A stretch of DNA of 64,000 nucleotides from Parasedimentitalea marina (GTDB taxonomy: Bacteria > Pseudomonadota > Alphaproteobacteria > Rhodobacterales > Rhodobacteraceae). The position numbers and the translations under genes were made by a program. Where the stretch lies: positions 124,001-188,000 of the forward strand of contig NZ_CP033219.1 in the NCBI RefSeq assembly GCF_004006175.1, given 5' to 3'. The notes under the pieces were generated by a model that had not been told where the DNA came from, made no database searches, and was given only the letters and a program-made list of their open reading frames with translations. The stretch's first letter is position 1, and each line of letters starts with the position of its first letter. This document shows positions 1-9,185 of this stretch, piece after piece.

Positions 1-962
1 GCTTCGGCGCCTTCGTTAAAGCTGTAGCGCAGCGCCATGGCAAAGCTGAGAATGCAGGCGATTGGGTTGGCCTTGGCCTGACCTGTAATGTCCGGCGCCG
101 AGCCGTGCACGGGTTCGTACATGGCGCGCGGGCGTCCGTTGTCCATTGGGGCGCCAAGCGAGGCGGATGGCAGCATGCCGAGGCTACCGGTCAGCATGGC
201 AGCGCAGTCGGACAGGATGTCGCCAAACAGGTTGTCAGTGACGATCACATCGAACTGCTTGGGCGCGCGGACCAGCTGCATGGCACCATTGTCGGCGTAC
301 ATGTGGCTCAGCTCGACCTCGGGGTAGTCGGCGTGCACGCGGGTAACAACTTCGCGCCACAGGATGCCGCTTTCCATCACGTTGGCTTTTTCCATTGAGC
401 ACAGTTTCTTGCTGCGGACCATGGCCAGCTCAAAGGCCGAGCGGGCGACGCGCTCGATTTCCGACTCCGTATAGCGCTGGGTGTTGATGCCGACGCGCTC
501 GTTGCCCTCGTTGAAGATGCCGCGCGGTTCGCCGAAATAGACGCCCGAGGTCAGCTCGCGCACGATCATGATATCCAGACCGGCGACCAGTTCTTTTTTC
601 AGCGAGGAGAAATCGGCAAGGGCGTCAAAGCACTGGGCCGGGCGCAGGTTGGAGAACAGATCCATTTCCTTGCGCAAACGCAGTAAGCCGCGCTCGGGCT
701 TTACCGAGAAGTCCAGGTCGTCGTATTTCGGACTACCCACGGCGCCCAGAAGCACGGCGTCGACATTCATGGCCTTGGCCATGGTGTCATCGTGCAGGGG
801 TACGCCATGGGCGTCATAAGCGGCGCCGCCGACCAGATCGGTGCTGACGTCAAATTTCAGGTCGCGCTTGTTGCCATACCAGTCGATGATCCGGGTGACT
901 TGCGTCATGACCTCGGGGCCAATGCCGTCACCGGGCAGAATCAGAATCGAAGGGTTGGACAT
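1..962 (-). CDS. leuB: 3-isopropylmalate dehydrogenase, C-terminus cut by window edge
   Basis: Cytoplasmic enzyme of leucine synthesis that oxidatively decarboxylates 3-isopropylmalate with NAD. The reverse-strand translation starts [18 protein letters not shown], the usual LeuB N-terminus, after a GGAG ribosome site six bases upstream. The substrate and metal region [10 protein letters not shown] and the NAD-binding PVHGSAPDI are intact. About 320 residues are present of a usual 365-370, so the last 45-50 residues lie outside the window. It shares the pathway with leuC and leuD, which lie about 3.6 kb to the right on the same strand, separated from it by unrelated genes. No defects are seen in the visible part. 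Confidence 0.97.
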   Translation of the reverse strand, partial: MSNPSILILPGDGIGPEVMTQVTRIIDWYGNKRDLKFDVSTDLVGGAAYDAHGVPLHDDTMAKAMNVDAVLLGAVGSPKYDDLDFSVKPERGLLRLRKEMDLFSNLRPAQCFDALADFSSLKKELVAGLDIMIVRELTSGVYFGEPRGIFNEGNERVGINTQRYTESEIERVARSAFELAMVRSKKLCSMEKANVMESGILWREVVTRVHADYPEVELSHMYADNGAMQLVRAPKQFDVIVTDNLFGDILSDCAAMLTGSLGMLPSASLGAPMDNGRPRAMYEPVHGSAPDITGQAKANPIACILSFAMALRYSFNEGAE

Positions 963-1383
963 GCGGATACTCCTTGAAAAAGCTTGTAGGGGAGGTACCC
1001 GCTGAGGCCCGGAGGGTCAATAACGCTGGAATACAGTTCCGCGGTTAGCGGTGGTAAAATGAGCGCCTTTGGCGCGCTGGCCTGTCTCGTTGGTCACCTA
1101 GCGGTTCCCGCCTCGGCGGTGCCCTGACGAAGATATCATGGACAACAAGAAGGTGATGCCTGTTAAAGATGCCTGTTAAAAATGCCCGCCAGGTCCTGTG
1201 TCCGGGGGGCTCGACCTCGCAGATGTGTGGGGTTTATCGCATGGTCTGATGAGCCGTCGGATAAACCGGCAGCAGCTGATTCAGTCCGTTAAAAATGTAG
1301 GTTATCGTTACGGGCTTAAGCCCGGCCTTTTCCGATTGAGCGGTGCGGGTGCCGGAATAGGGGCAATCGCACCGGCCTTGGTG
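963..1383. other. gene-free stretch upstream of leuB
   Basis: No convincing gene is seen on either strand. It should hold the leuB promoter. It carries a perfect tandem 13-bp duplication (1155-1167 and 1168-1180, unit GATGCCTGTTAAA, followed by a partial third copy) and a perfect palindrome CGGGCTTAAGCCCG at 1311-1324, about 60 bases past the stop of the next gene on the reverse strand, which could help end its transcript. Confidence 0.6.
1155..1180. repeat. 13-bp perfect tandem duplication
   Basis: Two adjacent identical copies of GATGCCTGTTAAA in the non-coding stretch upstream of leuB. This is most simply a replication slippage product. Confidence 0.85.
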
Positions 1384-2415
1384 TCATTGCGGGTCGAGCG
1401 ATATGTCCAGCCAAACTAGGCGATGGCGGCTGGCTAAATCTGATGTTGGGGACCAGGCCACCCCTGCATCCAGGACCCGCAGATCCGCCGAGGGCAGCAG
1501 ATAGTCTACCCGCATGCGGCCGGCACGCTGCCATTCCACGGTATTCAGGCCCGCCTCTGGGCTGGTTGGGTGGGGGTCTTGCAGGCGCGGGTCAGCAAGG
1601 AGTTCTGCGATGGAACTGCGCCGCCCGTCGCCGCGATTGGGGTCAAGATTGGCTCCGCCTGCGATCACCAACGGTGATTTTGGCACCGGGCCCAGGTCTC
1701 CATCCAGCAGCAGTTGCCACAGGCGAATCTCATCAGCATTGCGCCGACCGTTGCGATCCTCAGGTCCGTCGAACAGCGGTGGCGTGGCCTGAAAGCTCAG
1801 CAGGGTTAGGGTGCCTCCGTCTGATGTGACAAGCGGGATTATCCAATGCGCGGTGCTAGACAGGCGTTGGGCCTGCAACGCCCGCTTGGATGGAAATGGC
1901 GTACCATCTGGGTGCTGCGGCAACAGTGCGCCGGGCAGGTCGCGCCACAACAAGGGGCTTAGATCCCGCACCGCATCGTACTCAATGGGTAGTCGCGACA
2001 GAACGGCGTTGCCGCCTTCACCAGTGAAATTGCCATAGCCTTGTGAATCCCGGGGGCCGCCGAGCCGCCCGTCACCGTCAAGATCCAGATCACTTGCCAT
2101 TCCTGAATTGGGCAGTCGCGCAAAGATATACGGATAGTCGGATCCGGCCTGCTTTAGCCGGTCTTGCAGCGCCTGCAGGGCGCGATTTTCATAGTCCCAG
2201 TCAATGCCTTGTAGCACGAGCACATCGGGGTTCACCGCTGCGATCTGGGCTATGACTGCGTTGATCTGGGGATCTTTGCCGCGCTCAAGGTCGCGCAGAA
2301 GCAACCCGGGCCCATCGCGTGACAGTTCGGTGTTGAATGTGGCGATGCGCAGGCTGTCGGCAAGGACAGGAAGGGCAAAGAAGAGCGGCAGCAAAGATGC
2401 GGCCAGCCTCCTCAT
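1384..2415 (-). CDS. secreted endonuclease/exonuclease/phosphatase (EEP) family protein with altered active-site motifs
   Basis: 343 residues with an N-terminal signal peptide (hydrophobic segment ending near VLADS), so probably periplasmic. The fold signature is the EEP/DNase I superfamily: IATFNTELS near the N-terminus, VLVLQGIDWDYE, a NAVLSRLPI strand, VIAGGANLDPNRG and a final ASRHRLVWLDI. Active members carry QE, GDFN and SDH in these places. Here they read QG, GGAN and SRH, so the metal-binding Glu and two catalytic Asp are absent while the last His is kept. It overlaps the upstream membrane-protein gene by ATGA and is probably cotranscribed with it. I infer a phosphoesterase-like fold with uncertain catalysis. 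Confidence 0.8.
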   Translation of the reverse strand: MRRLAASLLPLFFALPVLADSLRIATFNTELSRDGPGLLLRDLERGKDPQINAVIAQIAAVNPDVLVLQGIDWDYENRALQALQDRLKQAGSDYPYIFARLPNSGMASDLDLDGDGRLGGPRDSQGYGNFTGEGGNAVLSRLPIEYDAVRDLSPLLWRDLPGALLPQHPDGTPFPSKRALQAQRLSSTAHWIIPLVTSDGGTLTLLSFQATPPLFDGPEDRNGRRNADEIRLWQLLLDGDLGPVPKSPLVIAGGANLDPNRGDGRRSSIAELLADPRLQDPHPTSPEAGLNTVEWQRAGRMRVDYLLPSADLRVLDAGVAWSPTSDLASRHRLVWLDISLDPQ

Positions 2416-3245
2416 GCGGTTTGCAGGGCCTCGGCATTGGCATAGGCGCGGCGGCGTTTCTGTTCGATCAGCTCGGCCACCCGCAGCATTGCCATGCCGC
2501 GCATCAACAGTGAGGCAGGCAAAAAGCCCCAGGCGCCGATCATCCAGACCAGCGATTGCGGATTATTCAAGACTGTCGGGCTCAGCAGACCGGAAAGCAG
2601 GCTGACCGCAGCTGGAATGGCAAAGGGCAGTAGCACGCCAATCACCATGTTGACGCGCCCGTCACGTTGTAGGCGGTGCACGACGTCTCCGCCGGTGGTA
2701 GGGTCGAATAGGGGAAGGTTCACCCAGACATTGAATGCGCCATTGGCGACAGGCCAGTTGCGGACGTGGATGGCAAAGAAAAAGCACGCAATGCTGGTCA
2801 ACCCGATCACATATGACAGTCCAGCAGCCGCGCGGACCATGTTTACAGTCTCGGGCAAGCTCTGTGTGGGCAGCATCAGGGTGATCAGGTGCACTGGCGA
2901 ATATGAGAAGTCCAGCGCGTTGCCAAGTGTGAACCCCAACCCATGCATCAGAGATGTCAGGCTGGTTGGATCAGAGGGGTGTCGCGCCATCAAGCTAAGC
3001 GCTCCGACGGTCAGCAGCATGGAAAAGAACCGCATACGGTTCAGCGGTGGTGCGTCGCGGAATTCAATGAAGCTGGGAAAGCTGGAGTAATACTCGGCAA
3101 ATGTGAGCATAGCCCCCAATAAGGCCATCAATGCGACGACCTCGGTAGATCCTGTCGCCGAATCCGGCAGTAATAGGGATGGCATGGCGATCAGAAACGC
3201 CACAAGTATACCGCGCAGTGCTGCGCCTGTTATGCGTGTTATCAC
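2412..3245 (-). CDS. polytopic membrane protein of unknown function
   Basis: 277 residues with about six hydrophobic segments: the N-terminus to about residue 27, VVALMALLGAMLTF, FFSMLLTVGALSLM, a central segment around YVIGLTSIACFFFAIHV, VNMVIGVLLPFAIPAAVSLL and LVWMIGAWGFLPASLL, ending in a basic cytoplasmic tail (EQKRRRAYAN). I do not recognise a family. Its stop overlaps the start of the EEP-family gene by four bases, so the two are translationally coupled and may act together at the cytoplasmic membrane and periplasm. Confidence 0.8.
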   Translation of the reverse strand: MITRITGAALRGILVAFLIAMPSLLLPDSATGSTEVVALMALLGAMLTFAEYYSSFPSFIEFRDAPPLNRMRFFSMLLTVGALSLMARHPSDPTSLTSLMHGLGFTLGNALDFSYSPVHLITLMLPTQSLPETVNMVRAAAGLSYVIGLTSIACFFFAIHVRNWPVANGAFNVWVNLPLFDPTTGGDVVHRLQRDGRVNMVIGVLLPFAIPAAVSLLSGLLSPTVLNNPQSLVWMIGAWGFLPASLLMRGMAMLRVAELIEQKRRRAYANAEALQTA

Positions 3246-3571
3246 TGTTCGTTCCCTTCAAACTGGACAGGTCGATACGTTGCCGAACCTTTGTTCCAAC
3301 TTGACGCAACCCCGATAGATTGGGATCGCTGATGCCTCATTTGCGCCTCATTTGTGCCTTGTTTCACGATTCCTCTCAAGATCTGGCATCCAAAAATCAC
3401 AGTGGAGTGGCAGATTGGCCGAGGTACTGGTGCGAGATTACATCATCAGTCGATTGAAAATTGGGGGCATTTAGGAGATTGCACTAAATGTAGTGGTGGT
3501 CCACCAGGCCACTACATGAAGCCAGAGACCCATCCGCATGTATTCGCAGATCGAAGCGTAATTTGGGCAAG
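3246..3571. other. gene-free stretch
   Basis: No coding signal. The right part holds a strong hairpin (listed separately), and the left part should contain the promoter of the membrane-protein/EEP pair. Base composition is less GC-rich than in the neighbouring genes. Confidence 0.5.
3488..3517 (-). terminator. hairpin downstream of the HdeD-like gene
   Basis: Perfect 9-bp arms ATGTAGTGG (3488-3496) and CCACTACAT (3509-3517) with a nested TGGT/ACCA inside the loop. It lies about 55 bases past the stop of the reverse-strand HdeD-like gene. There is only a short ATTTAG after it on that strand, so termination is likely but not proven. Confidence 0.4.
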
Positions 3572-4102
3572 TCAGCGGGGCACGTCGCTTCTATCTCGAC
3601 CTGAAACACCGATCACAATCAGGCTGCCACCGTTCAACAGTAATTCGATCCCCAGCATCACACCGAGCAAAGTTAACGTCGCGGTTGAAAAGTTCTTCCA
3701 GATATAATCGGCCAGAAAAAGTGAAATAATGCCAGACGGCAGAAGCGGCCAAAAAAAGGTGGTGCTGCGCAGGCGCCAGGCAAAGACCAGCCGCAGAAAG
3801 CCACTGGCCACCATTAAAATCAGGATCAGCATGGTGAGTGAGATCGCGCCCTCAAGTGGTCTAAACAGAAAGTTCAGCCCCAACAGGCCCATCATCCCTC
3901 CCATCAAGACGCCAAATGCCTTGCGGCTGACCGATTCTGTATTCGCCAGACCGCCTACTATCTGGAATGCACCTGATACCATCAATGCAGCACCGGTCAG
4001 GGTGGTCACAGCAATGGTCGCGAGGACAGAATTGCCCAGAACCAATAGCCCCAAAAGCAGCGACAGTGCGCCCAGCATTATCCATTTCGTAGAATCTGAC
4101 AT
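3572..4102 (-). CDS. HdeD-like (DUF308) membrane protein
   Basis: 176 residues, nearly all hydrophobic, with about six membrane helices arranged as a repeat: ITVTTLTGAALM-type segments, GGMMGLLGLNFLF, AISLTMLILILMVASGFL and a final VMLGIELLLNGGSLIVIG. The glycine-rich pairs and the length match the DUF308 family, whose best-known member is the acid-resistance membrane protein HdeD of E. coli. That role is not shown here. It stands alone, divergent from the small TTG-start gene at 4235. Confidence 0.8.
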   Translation of the reverse strand: MSDSTKWIMLGALSLLLGLLVLGNSVLATIAVTTLTGAALMVSGAFQIVGGLANTESVSRKAFGVLMGGMMGLLGLNFLFRPLEGAISLTMLILILMVASGFLRLVFAWRLRSTTFFWPLLPSGIISLFLADYIWKNFSTATLTLLGVMLGIELLLNGGSLIVIGVSGRDRSDVPR

Positions 4103-4234
4103 TGTCTCTCCTAAAGCTCATTAACCAATCTGTCTTACTGGTGAAAAAATGACCAGTGCCGGGATGTTTCCGCAAATATGTTATGGTCAACTATTCAGCG
4201 ATTCTGTTTCGTTGTGTTTTAAGGAGTATGAGTA

Positions 4235-4519
4235 TTGGCTTATGTTACTGTGACCCTGTGGTCAGCAAAAGAAATGTCAGACGAAATGCTGGCGACTGCT
4301 CAAGAAAAATATGTTCCCATGATCCTGTCCGTTGGGGCGACAGGTGTGCAGATGGTGCAGACCGGTGAAACGACAATGAGTGTCGTTACCCAGTATGCGG
4401 ACGCCGACGTTGCTGCGGCGGCCCAGGCGAAGATTGCTGAATTACGAAGTCAGGCATCAAGTGAATTTACCATGACCCTGGAAGGTGTTCACTCCGGTGA
4501 TGTGATCGCTGCGGGCTGA
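4235..4519 (+). CDS. small hypothetical protein, TTG start
   Basis: 94 residues, soluble, no recognised motif. The pattern of a short strand (AYVTVTLWSA), helix, strand (VTGVQMVQTGETTMSVVTQYA) and helix, then a final TMTLEGVHSGDV, resembles a dimeric alpha-beta barrel stress protein, but this is only a guess from predicted secondary structure. The start is TTG at 4235, chosen because AAGGAG at 4221-4226 stands eight bases ahead. An ATG at 4228 would be too close and is out of frame. It is followed by a hairpin shared with leuD. Confidence 0.7.
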   Translation: MAYVTVTLWSAKEMSDEMLATAQEKYVPMILSVGATGVQMVQTGETTMSVVTQYADADVAAAAQAKIAELRSQASSEFTMTLEGVHSGDVIAAG

Positions 4520-4562
4520 TTTATTGTGATCAGTTAGCCCAGATTAATACTGAACATTGCAA

Positions 4563-4592
4563 ATGAAAAAGGCCGTCCAGATTTGGACGGCC
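4563..4592 (-). terminator. rho-independent terminator of leuCD
   Basis: Perfect 9-bp stem GGCCGTCCA (4571-4579) and TGGACGGCC (4584-4592) with a four-base loop. On the reverse strand the stem is followed at once by TTTTTC, so it ends the leuC-leuD transcript 24 bases after the leuD stop. It may also serve the small forward gene that ends at 4519. Confidence 0.9.
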
Positions 4593-4615
4593 TTAATGTC
4601 GTTGTCGCTAGGGGA

Positions 4616-5221
4616 TTAGACCCAGGGGCGCTCTTGTGCGGCTTTGCTTTCGAATGTGTCGATCGAGCTGACTTTTTCCATGGTCAGGCCGATGTCATCC
4701 AGACCTTCGAGCAGGCAGTGCTTTTTAAACGCATCCACCTCGAACGTGATCACTTCGCCGTCGGATGTGGTGATTTCCTGCGCAACCAGATCTACAGTCA
4801 TGCGCGCGTTGGCGCCTTTTTCTGCGTCCGCCATCAGCAGATCAACCTGCTCTTGCGGCAGAACGATCGGCAGGATGCCGTTCTTGAAGCAGTTGTTGAA
4901 GAAGATGTCAGCAAACGAGGTCGAGACCACACATTTGATGCCAAAATCAGCAATCGCCCAAGGCGCGTGTTCGCGAGATGAGCCGCAACCGAAATTATCG
5001 CCAGCCACCAGAATGTCAGCATCCCGGTACTGCGGTTTGTTCAGCACGAAATCAGCGATCTCGGTGCCGTCACGGTTGAACCGCATCTCGTCGAACAGGT
5101 TCTTGCCAAAGCCAGTCCGCTTGATCGATTTCAGGTGGACCTTTGGGATGATCATATCGGTGTCGATATTGACCAGCGGCATAGGGGCAGCGATGCCCTG
5201 GAGTTTTTCAAACTTTTCCAT
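4616..5221 (-). CDS. leuD: 3-isopropylmalate dehydratase small subunit
   Basis: Small (swivelling domain) subunit of isopropylmalate isomerase, which with LeuC converts 2- to 3-isopropylmalate. 201 residues starting [20 protein letters not shown]. The family motifs [26 protein letters not shown] and the [18 protein letters not shown] stretch are all present. The start at 5221 is preferred over longer in-frame starts because those would run back into leuC. It lies 11 bases downstream of the leuC stop in the same operon and ends just before a strong terminator. Confidence 0.97.
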   Translation of the reverse strand: MEKFEKLQGIAAPMPLVNIDTDMIIPKVHLKSIKRTGFGKNLFDEMRFNRDGTEIADFVLNKPQYRDADILVAGDNFGCGSSREHAPWAIADFGIKCVVSTSFADIFFNNCFKNGILPIVLPQEQVDLLMADAEKGANARMTVDLVAQEITTSDGEVITFEVDAFKKHCLLEGLDDIGLTMEKVSSIDTFESKAAQERPWV

Positions 5222-5232
5222 GCTCGTATTCC

Positions 5233-6636
5233 TTATGCCAAGTCGCGGATGTCGGTCAGGCGACCGGTGAGGGCAGCAGCGGCAGCCATGGCAGGCGACA
5301 CCAGATGGGTGCGGCCCTTGTAGCCCTGGCGCCCCTCGAAATTGCGGTTCGAGGTCGAGGCGCAGCGCTCGTTCTCGGACAGCTGATCGGGGTTCATCGC
5401 CAAACACATGGAGCAACCCGCCAGACGCCATTCAAATCCGGCCTCGACAAAGATATCGCCCAGACCTTCTTCTTCGGCCTGAGCACGGACCAGGCCGGAA
5501 CCCGGAACGATCATGGCGCGCATGCCGTCTTTGATCTTCTTGCCTTTGACCACGTCAGCCACGGCGCGCAGATCTTCGATGCGACCATTGGTGCACGAGC
5601 CGATGAACACGGTGTCGATCTCGATGTCGGTCAGCTTGGTGCCGGATTCCAGACCCATGTAGTCCAGTGCGCGTTTGACAGCGTCGACCTTGCCACCGGT
5701 AAAGTCCTCGGGGAAGGGAACCTTGGCGGTGATTGGCAGAACGTCCTCGGGCGAGGTGCCCCAGGTCACAACCGGCTGGATGTCTTCACCTTTCAGGGTG
5801 ACGACCAGATCAAACTCGGCACCTTCGTCGGTGTAGAGCGTCTTCCACCAGTCCATCGCAGCTTCCCATTGGGCACCCTTAGGGGCGTGGGCGCGGCCGT
5901 TGACGTATTTAAACGTGGTCTCGTCCGGAGCAATCAGGCCAGCGCGGGCGCCGCCTTCGATAGCCATGTTGCAGACCGTCATGCGGCCTTCCATCGACAG
6001 ATCACGGATCGCTTCACCGCAATATTCGATGACATAGCCAGTGCCGCCGGCGGTGCCGGTTTCACCAATCACGGCAAGCGTGATGTCCTTGGCGGTCACA
6101 CCTGGCTGTAGTTTGCCGGCGATCTCGACCTTCATGTTCTTGGATTTTTTCTGGATCAGTGTCTGGGTGGCCAGAACATGCTCGACCTCGGATGTGCCGA
6201 TACCATGCGCCAGCGCGCCAAACGCCCCGTGCGTCGCGGTGTGGCTGTCGCCGCAAACAACGGTCATGCCCGGCAGGGTCCAGCCCTGCTCGGGGCCAAC
6301 GATGTGCACGATGCCCTGACGGATGTCGTTCATCGGATAATAGTGGATGCCAAATTCCTTGGCATTGGTATCCAGCGCGGCAACCTGAATGCGGCCTTCT
6401 TCGTTTTCGATGCCGTCGACGCGATCCGGCGTTGTGGGCACGTTGTGGTCCGGCACGGCGATGGTTTTGTCTGGTGCGCGCACCGTGCGGCCGGTCATGC
6501 GCAGACCTTCAAAAGCCTGGGCACTGGTCACTTCGTGGACCAGATGGCGGTCAATATACAGCAGGGTGGTGCCGTCTTCTGCTTCATGCGCAACATGCGC
6601 ATCCCAGATTTTGTCATAGAGCGTTTTGGGGGACAT
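5233..6636 (-). CDS. leuC: 3-isopropylmalate dehydratase large subunit
   Basis: 467 residues, the usual length for the aconitase-family large subunit. It carries the three cysteines that hold the [4Fe-4S] cluster: GSCTNGR at about residue 347 and CSMC at about 408-411. [17 protein letters not shown] near the N-terminus and [28 protein letters not shown] (seen in two parts) are typical active-site stretches. It is first in a leuC-leuD operon and divergent from the rsfS side. The 5-prime region holds no obvious leucine-rich leader peptide. Confidence 0.97.
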   Translation of the reverse strand: MSPKTLYDKIWDAHVAHEAEDGTTLLYIDRHLVHEVTSAQAFEGLRMTGRTVRAPDKTIAVPDHNVPTTPDRVDGIENEEGRIQVAALDTNAKEFGIHYYPMNDIRQGIVHIVGPEQGWTLPGMTVVCGDSHTATHGAFGALAHGIGTSEVEHVLATQTLIQKKSKNMKVEIAGKLQPGVTAKDITLAVIGETGTAGGTGYVIEYCGEAIRDLSMEGRMTVCNMAIEGGARAGLIAPDETTFKYVNGRAHAPKGAQWEAAMDWWKTLYTDEGAEFDLVVTLKGEDIQPVVTWGTSPEDVLPITAKVPFPEDFTGGKVDAVKRALDYMGLESGTKLTDIEIDTVFIGSCTNGRIEDLRAVADVVKGKKIKDGMRAMIVPGSGLVRAQAEEEGLGDIFVEAGFEWRLAGCSMCLAMNPDQLSENERCASTSNRNFEGRQGYKGRTHLVSPAMAAAAALTGRLTDIRDLA

Positions 6637-7049
6637 GGGGTCCTCTCCCGTTTTGTATTTTCAATAAGCTGGCTGTGCGGCGGGCAGGCGTTATAGCCGG
6701 GCCAAAACCGAGCGGGCGGCGCCAAAGAATCGCTCGCGCAGGCGGGTGCGATCTTGCAGTTCGATTTTTTGCGCCAATACGGGTATCATGGCTGTCAGAT
6801 ACAGGCGGTGGTCTAGTCAATCAAGGGTTTGCCAGCGCCAACTGCGGTAAACTGGGTAAACAAAGCGAACAATACACGAATTCCCAGCGCGCATGGCCGC
6901 TACCCTCTTCACTCTGCCGGGTAGATCGGGCACAGAGGCGTCTTGATTCGCCTCAAATCTTACCGGCCGCGTTGAAAATGGGTCTGAGGCTTGCTATTTT
7001 TGCCCTATCCCCAGCGCCGGGGGACGGACGGCGCCCAAAAAGGAGGACA
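6637..7049. other. divergent leuC/rsfS intergenic region
   Basis: About 410 bases without a firm gene. It should carry the promoters of leuCD leftward and rsfS-rlmH rightward. A possible 32-codon reading frame on the reverse strand (6691-6789, reading MIPVLAQKIELQDRTRL...) looks amphipathic but has no clear ribosome site, so it is noted only as a possible upstream ORF. There is no leucine codon run, which argues against classic leader-peptide attenuation. Confidence 0.5.
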
Positions 7050-7106
7050 ATGTCCTGTCACCTGATTCTGAAGCGGCCAATGCCGCTGACCGTGGGGCAG
7101 CCGTGA
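7050..7106 (+). CDS. possible 18-codon leader ORF overlapping rsfS start
   Basis: ATG at 7050 follows the strongest Shine-Dalgarno in the area (AGGAGG at 7041-7046), and the frame runs MSCHLILKRPMPLTVGQP to a TGA at 7104-7106, overlapping the GTG start of rsfS as GTGA. The layout is what translational coupling would use. The peptide has no known family. It may instead be incidental, with the AGGAGG acting as a standby site. Confidence 0.35.
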   Translation: MSCHLILKRPMPLTVGQP

Positions 7107-7459
7107 CGGCCGCTCAAACCCGACCTTCCAGCGACGAGCTGCTGGCGTTTATCCTGTCCTCGCTTGACGAAGACAAGGCCGAAGATGTGGTGCAGATTGA
7201 TCTGCGCGGCAAGACGGCGATTGGCGACCACATGGTGGTTGCCACCGGTCGCTCGACCCGTCAGGTGACTGCGCTGGCGACCAAATTGGCCGAGCGGATC
7301 AAGCAGGATTTCGGATTTGTCTGCAAAACCGAAGGCCGCGACACTGGCGACTGGGTCTTGGTCGATACCGGCGATGTTATCGTCCATGTCTTCCGCCCCG
7401 AAGTGCGTGAGTTCTACCAGATTGAGAAAATGTGGCTGGGTGGCGATAGCGCCGTTTAA
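7103..7459 (+). CDS. rsfS: ribosome silencing factor RsfS
   Basis: 118 residues of the Iojap/RsfS family, which binds ribosomal protein L14 and blocks subunit joining when nutrients are low. The family core is present: LDEDKAEDVVQIDLRGKTAIGDHMVVATGRSTRQVTALA in pieces, then GDWVLVDTGDVIVHVFRPEVREFYQIEKMW at the C-terminus. The start is taken as GTG at 7103 with GGGG eight bases ahead; the frame is open further upstream but without a good start codon. It precedes rlmH by 57 bases, the common arrangement in this order. Confidence 0.95.
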   Translation: MTAAQTRPSSDELLAFILSSLDEDKAEDVVQIDLRGKTAIGDHMVVATGRSTRQVTALATKLAERIKQDFGFVCKTEGRDTGDWVLVDTGDVIVHVFRPEVREFYQIEKMWLGGDSAV

Positions 7460-7516
7460 GCCTTACTAGGGGATCGGCCCGTGCATCCGCGCGGGCTGCT
7501 GCTGAGGTAGGTCACC

Positions 7517-7987
7517 ATGCGTGTACATCTCTGTGTTGTTGGCCGCCTGCGGGCTGGTCCCGAAAAAACTCTGATTGATGATTATCTGACCCGCTTTGAC
7601 CGCAGTGGCCGTGCCCTGGGGTTAGGCCCTGCGCGGGTGGTCGAGGTCGAGGATAAAAAGAACGCCGGTATGGCAGCCGAGGCGGCCCTGCTGCGCAAAG
7701 CCCTGCCCAAGGGGGCGGTCATCTGTACGCTGGATGAACGTGGCAAAGTGATATCGTCGCCGGATTTTGCACAGAAGATGGCTGGCTGGCGTGACACCTG
7801 CCGTCAGGATCTGGCGCTGATCATCGGTGGCGCCGATGGTATAGATCCCAGCCTGCGGGCCGAGGCCGATTTTTCGATATCCTTTGGCAAGATGGTCTGG
7901 CCGCATATGTTGGTGCGGGTGATGCTGGCCGAACAGATCTATCGTGCGGCGACCATATTGGGTGGCAGCCCCTATCACCGGGTTTGA
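7517..7987 (+). CDS. rlmH: 23S rRNA pseudouridine-1915 N3-methyltransferase
   Basis: 156-residue SPOUT methyltransferase that methylates pseudouridine 1915 in helix 69 of 23S rRNA on the 70S ribosome. The knot motif ALIIGGADGIDP and the C-terminal LGGSPYHRV that contacts substrate are both present, as is LDERGKVISSPDFA. The length matches the family. It follows rsfS in the same transcript; both act on the large ribosomal subunit. Confidence 0.95.
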   Translation: MRVHLCVVGRLRAGPEKTLIDDYLTRFDRSGRALGLGPARVVEVEDKKNAGMAAEAALLRKALPKGAVICTLDERGKVISSPDFAQKMAGWRDTCRQDLALIIGGADGIDPSLRAEADFSISFGKMVWPHMLVRVMLAEQIYRAATILGGSPYHRV

Positions 7988-8039
7988 CCGCGCCTGGCCG
8001 CGCAGGCTTGCGGCGTCGGTGTTTTAGACAAAACGTAAT

Positions 8040-8393
8040 TCAGGGCAGTGTGATGGTGGTTAGCGTTGTGCCCCAGCCGTCAATCAGGCAGTGGGCCTGG
8101 ATTTGCACCTGATTGGTGCCCTTGGGGATCTGAACACCACTCAGTGAGCGGGTGAAGGGCTGTTCTTGCTCATGTGGATGGGCAAGAATACGCAGCCCCA
8201 GTTCACGCCCTTCCATGTCCAGAACGCGCCAGCCATCGGCATAGTGATCCCAGCCGGTGTCAGGGTGGGAGAGGGTTACGCGGATCGTCCAGCTGTCGCC
8301 ACTGGCGCTGGCAGAGGCAGCTTCGATGCGGGGCTCATCCGCCAAAGCGGGCAGCGTGGCGACACAAAAGAGGATGGATAGACAGTGTTTCAT
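8040..8393 (-). CDS. small periplasmic protein of unknown function
   Basis: 117 residues from the second possible start (8393), which gives a clean signal peptide MKHCLSILFCVATLPALADE with an AxA-type cleavage site. The mature part is a beta-rich single domain: WTIRVTLSHPDTGWDHYADGWRVLD, GRELGLRILAHPHEQEQPFTRSLSGVQIPKG and a final VQIQAHCLIDGWGTTLTTITLP. This reads like an immunoglobulin-like beta sandwich. I recall similar hypothetical proteins in roseobacters but no function. It lies 36 bases after the DUF599 gene on the same strand. Confidence 0.75.
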   Translation of the reverse strand: MKHCLSILFCVATLPALADEPRIEAASASASGDSWTIRVTLSHPDTGWDHYADGWRVLDMEGRELGLRILAHPHEQEQPFTRSLSGVQIPKGTNQVQIQAHCLIDGWGTTLTTITLP

Positions 8394-8429
8394 GGTGGCC
8401 AACCTAGGCACTGATGGCATGACGTGGTG

Positions 8430-9140
8430 TCACAAAGTCGTGTCAGGGGGGCACTGCATCAGAATGACGCGTGACTGCGACGCAAACTCGCGCCGATAGA
8501 GCATTGCCACTGTCACCAGGGTTGCGGCGATCAGCGGCACGGCCCCAGCCAGCCAGGCGACCGCCGTCAGAGCAAAGTAAGTCGAGCGCATGCCGCGATT
8601 GAAACTGCGGGCGGCGGTGATGCTGATTTCGGCCGCCTGCGCGGCGCGCGGGTAAGACAGATCGGCCTCGGATTTGTTTGGAACCGCGGCCATCAACACC
8701 GAGCAATATCCGAATAGCCGATGCGCCCAGACATATTTCAAAAACGCATTGGCCAGAAACATCAGTACCAGCAAGATCTTGATCTCCCAGACAAAGGCTG
8801 GGGTTTTATCAAGCGTAAGATCGCTGGCCACGCCTTCCAGCTGATCGGTATTGCCGATCAGGGCCAAGCCGCCGCCAATGGCAATCATCGCGGCAGAGGC
8901 GAAAAAGGTCGCCCCCTGGCGCAGGCTGCCAATCAGTTGCGCGTCAAACACCCGTGGCTCACGCGTCACCATCTGATGCATCCAGCACCGCCTGAAATCT
9001 TCCATCAGAACCGAGACCGAAGGGCGCTCGGGTTTCGGGGATTCAATGCGCCAGCCGATCCAGAACCAACTGCCGATCAGCAGGGCAAGGGCAGCCAGGT
9101 CAAGGGCGGAAAACAGGGTCAGTCGTTCGGTCCAGATCAT
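8430..9140 (-). CDS. DUF599 family membrane protein
   Basis: 236 residues with four or five membrane helices (ALDLAALALLIGSWFWIGW, ATFFASAAMIAIGGGLALIG, EIKILLVLMFLANAFLKYVW and AVAWLAGAVPLIAATLVTVAMLY). TREPRVFDAQLIGSLRQG and AARSFNRGMRSTYFAL are characteristic DUF599 stretches. Function is unknown. It is divergent from glcD with about 80 bases between the two starts. Confidence 0.85.
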   Translation of the reverse strand: MIWTERLTLFSALDLAALALLIGSWFWIGWRIESPKPERPSVSVLMEDFRRCWMHQMVTREPRVFDAQLIGSLRQGATFFASAAMIAIGGGLALIGNTDQLEGVASDLTLDKTPAFVWEIKILLVLMFLANAFLKYVWAHRLFGYCSVLMAAVPNKSEADLSYPRAAQAAEISITAARSFNRGMRSTYFALTAVAWLAGAVPLIAATLVTVAMLYRREFASQSRVILMQCPPDTTL

Positions 9141-9185
9141 GGCGCACCCTAACGTGACATTTTGGTTCTTGCCAGCGGCTATAGA

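Noticed and set aside
1198..1419. 73-residue forward frame upstream of the EEP gene
   Set aside because: No ribosome site, biased composition and overlap with the EEP gene end.
6691..6789. Leucine leader peptide for leuC attenuation
   Set aside because: The 32-codon frame has no leucine run and no good ribosome site; no terminator/antiterminator pair is seen.
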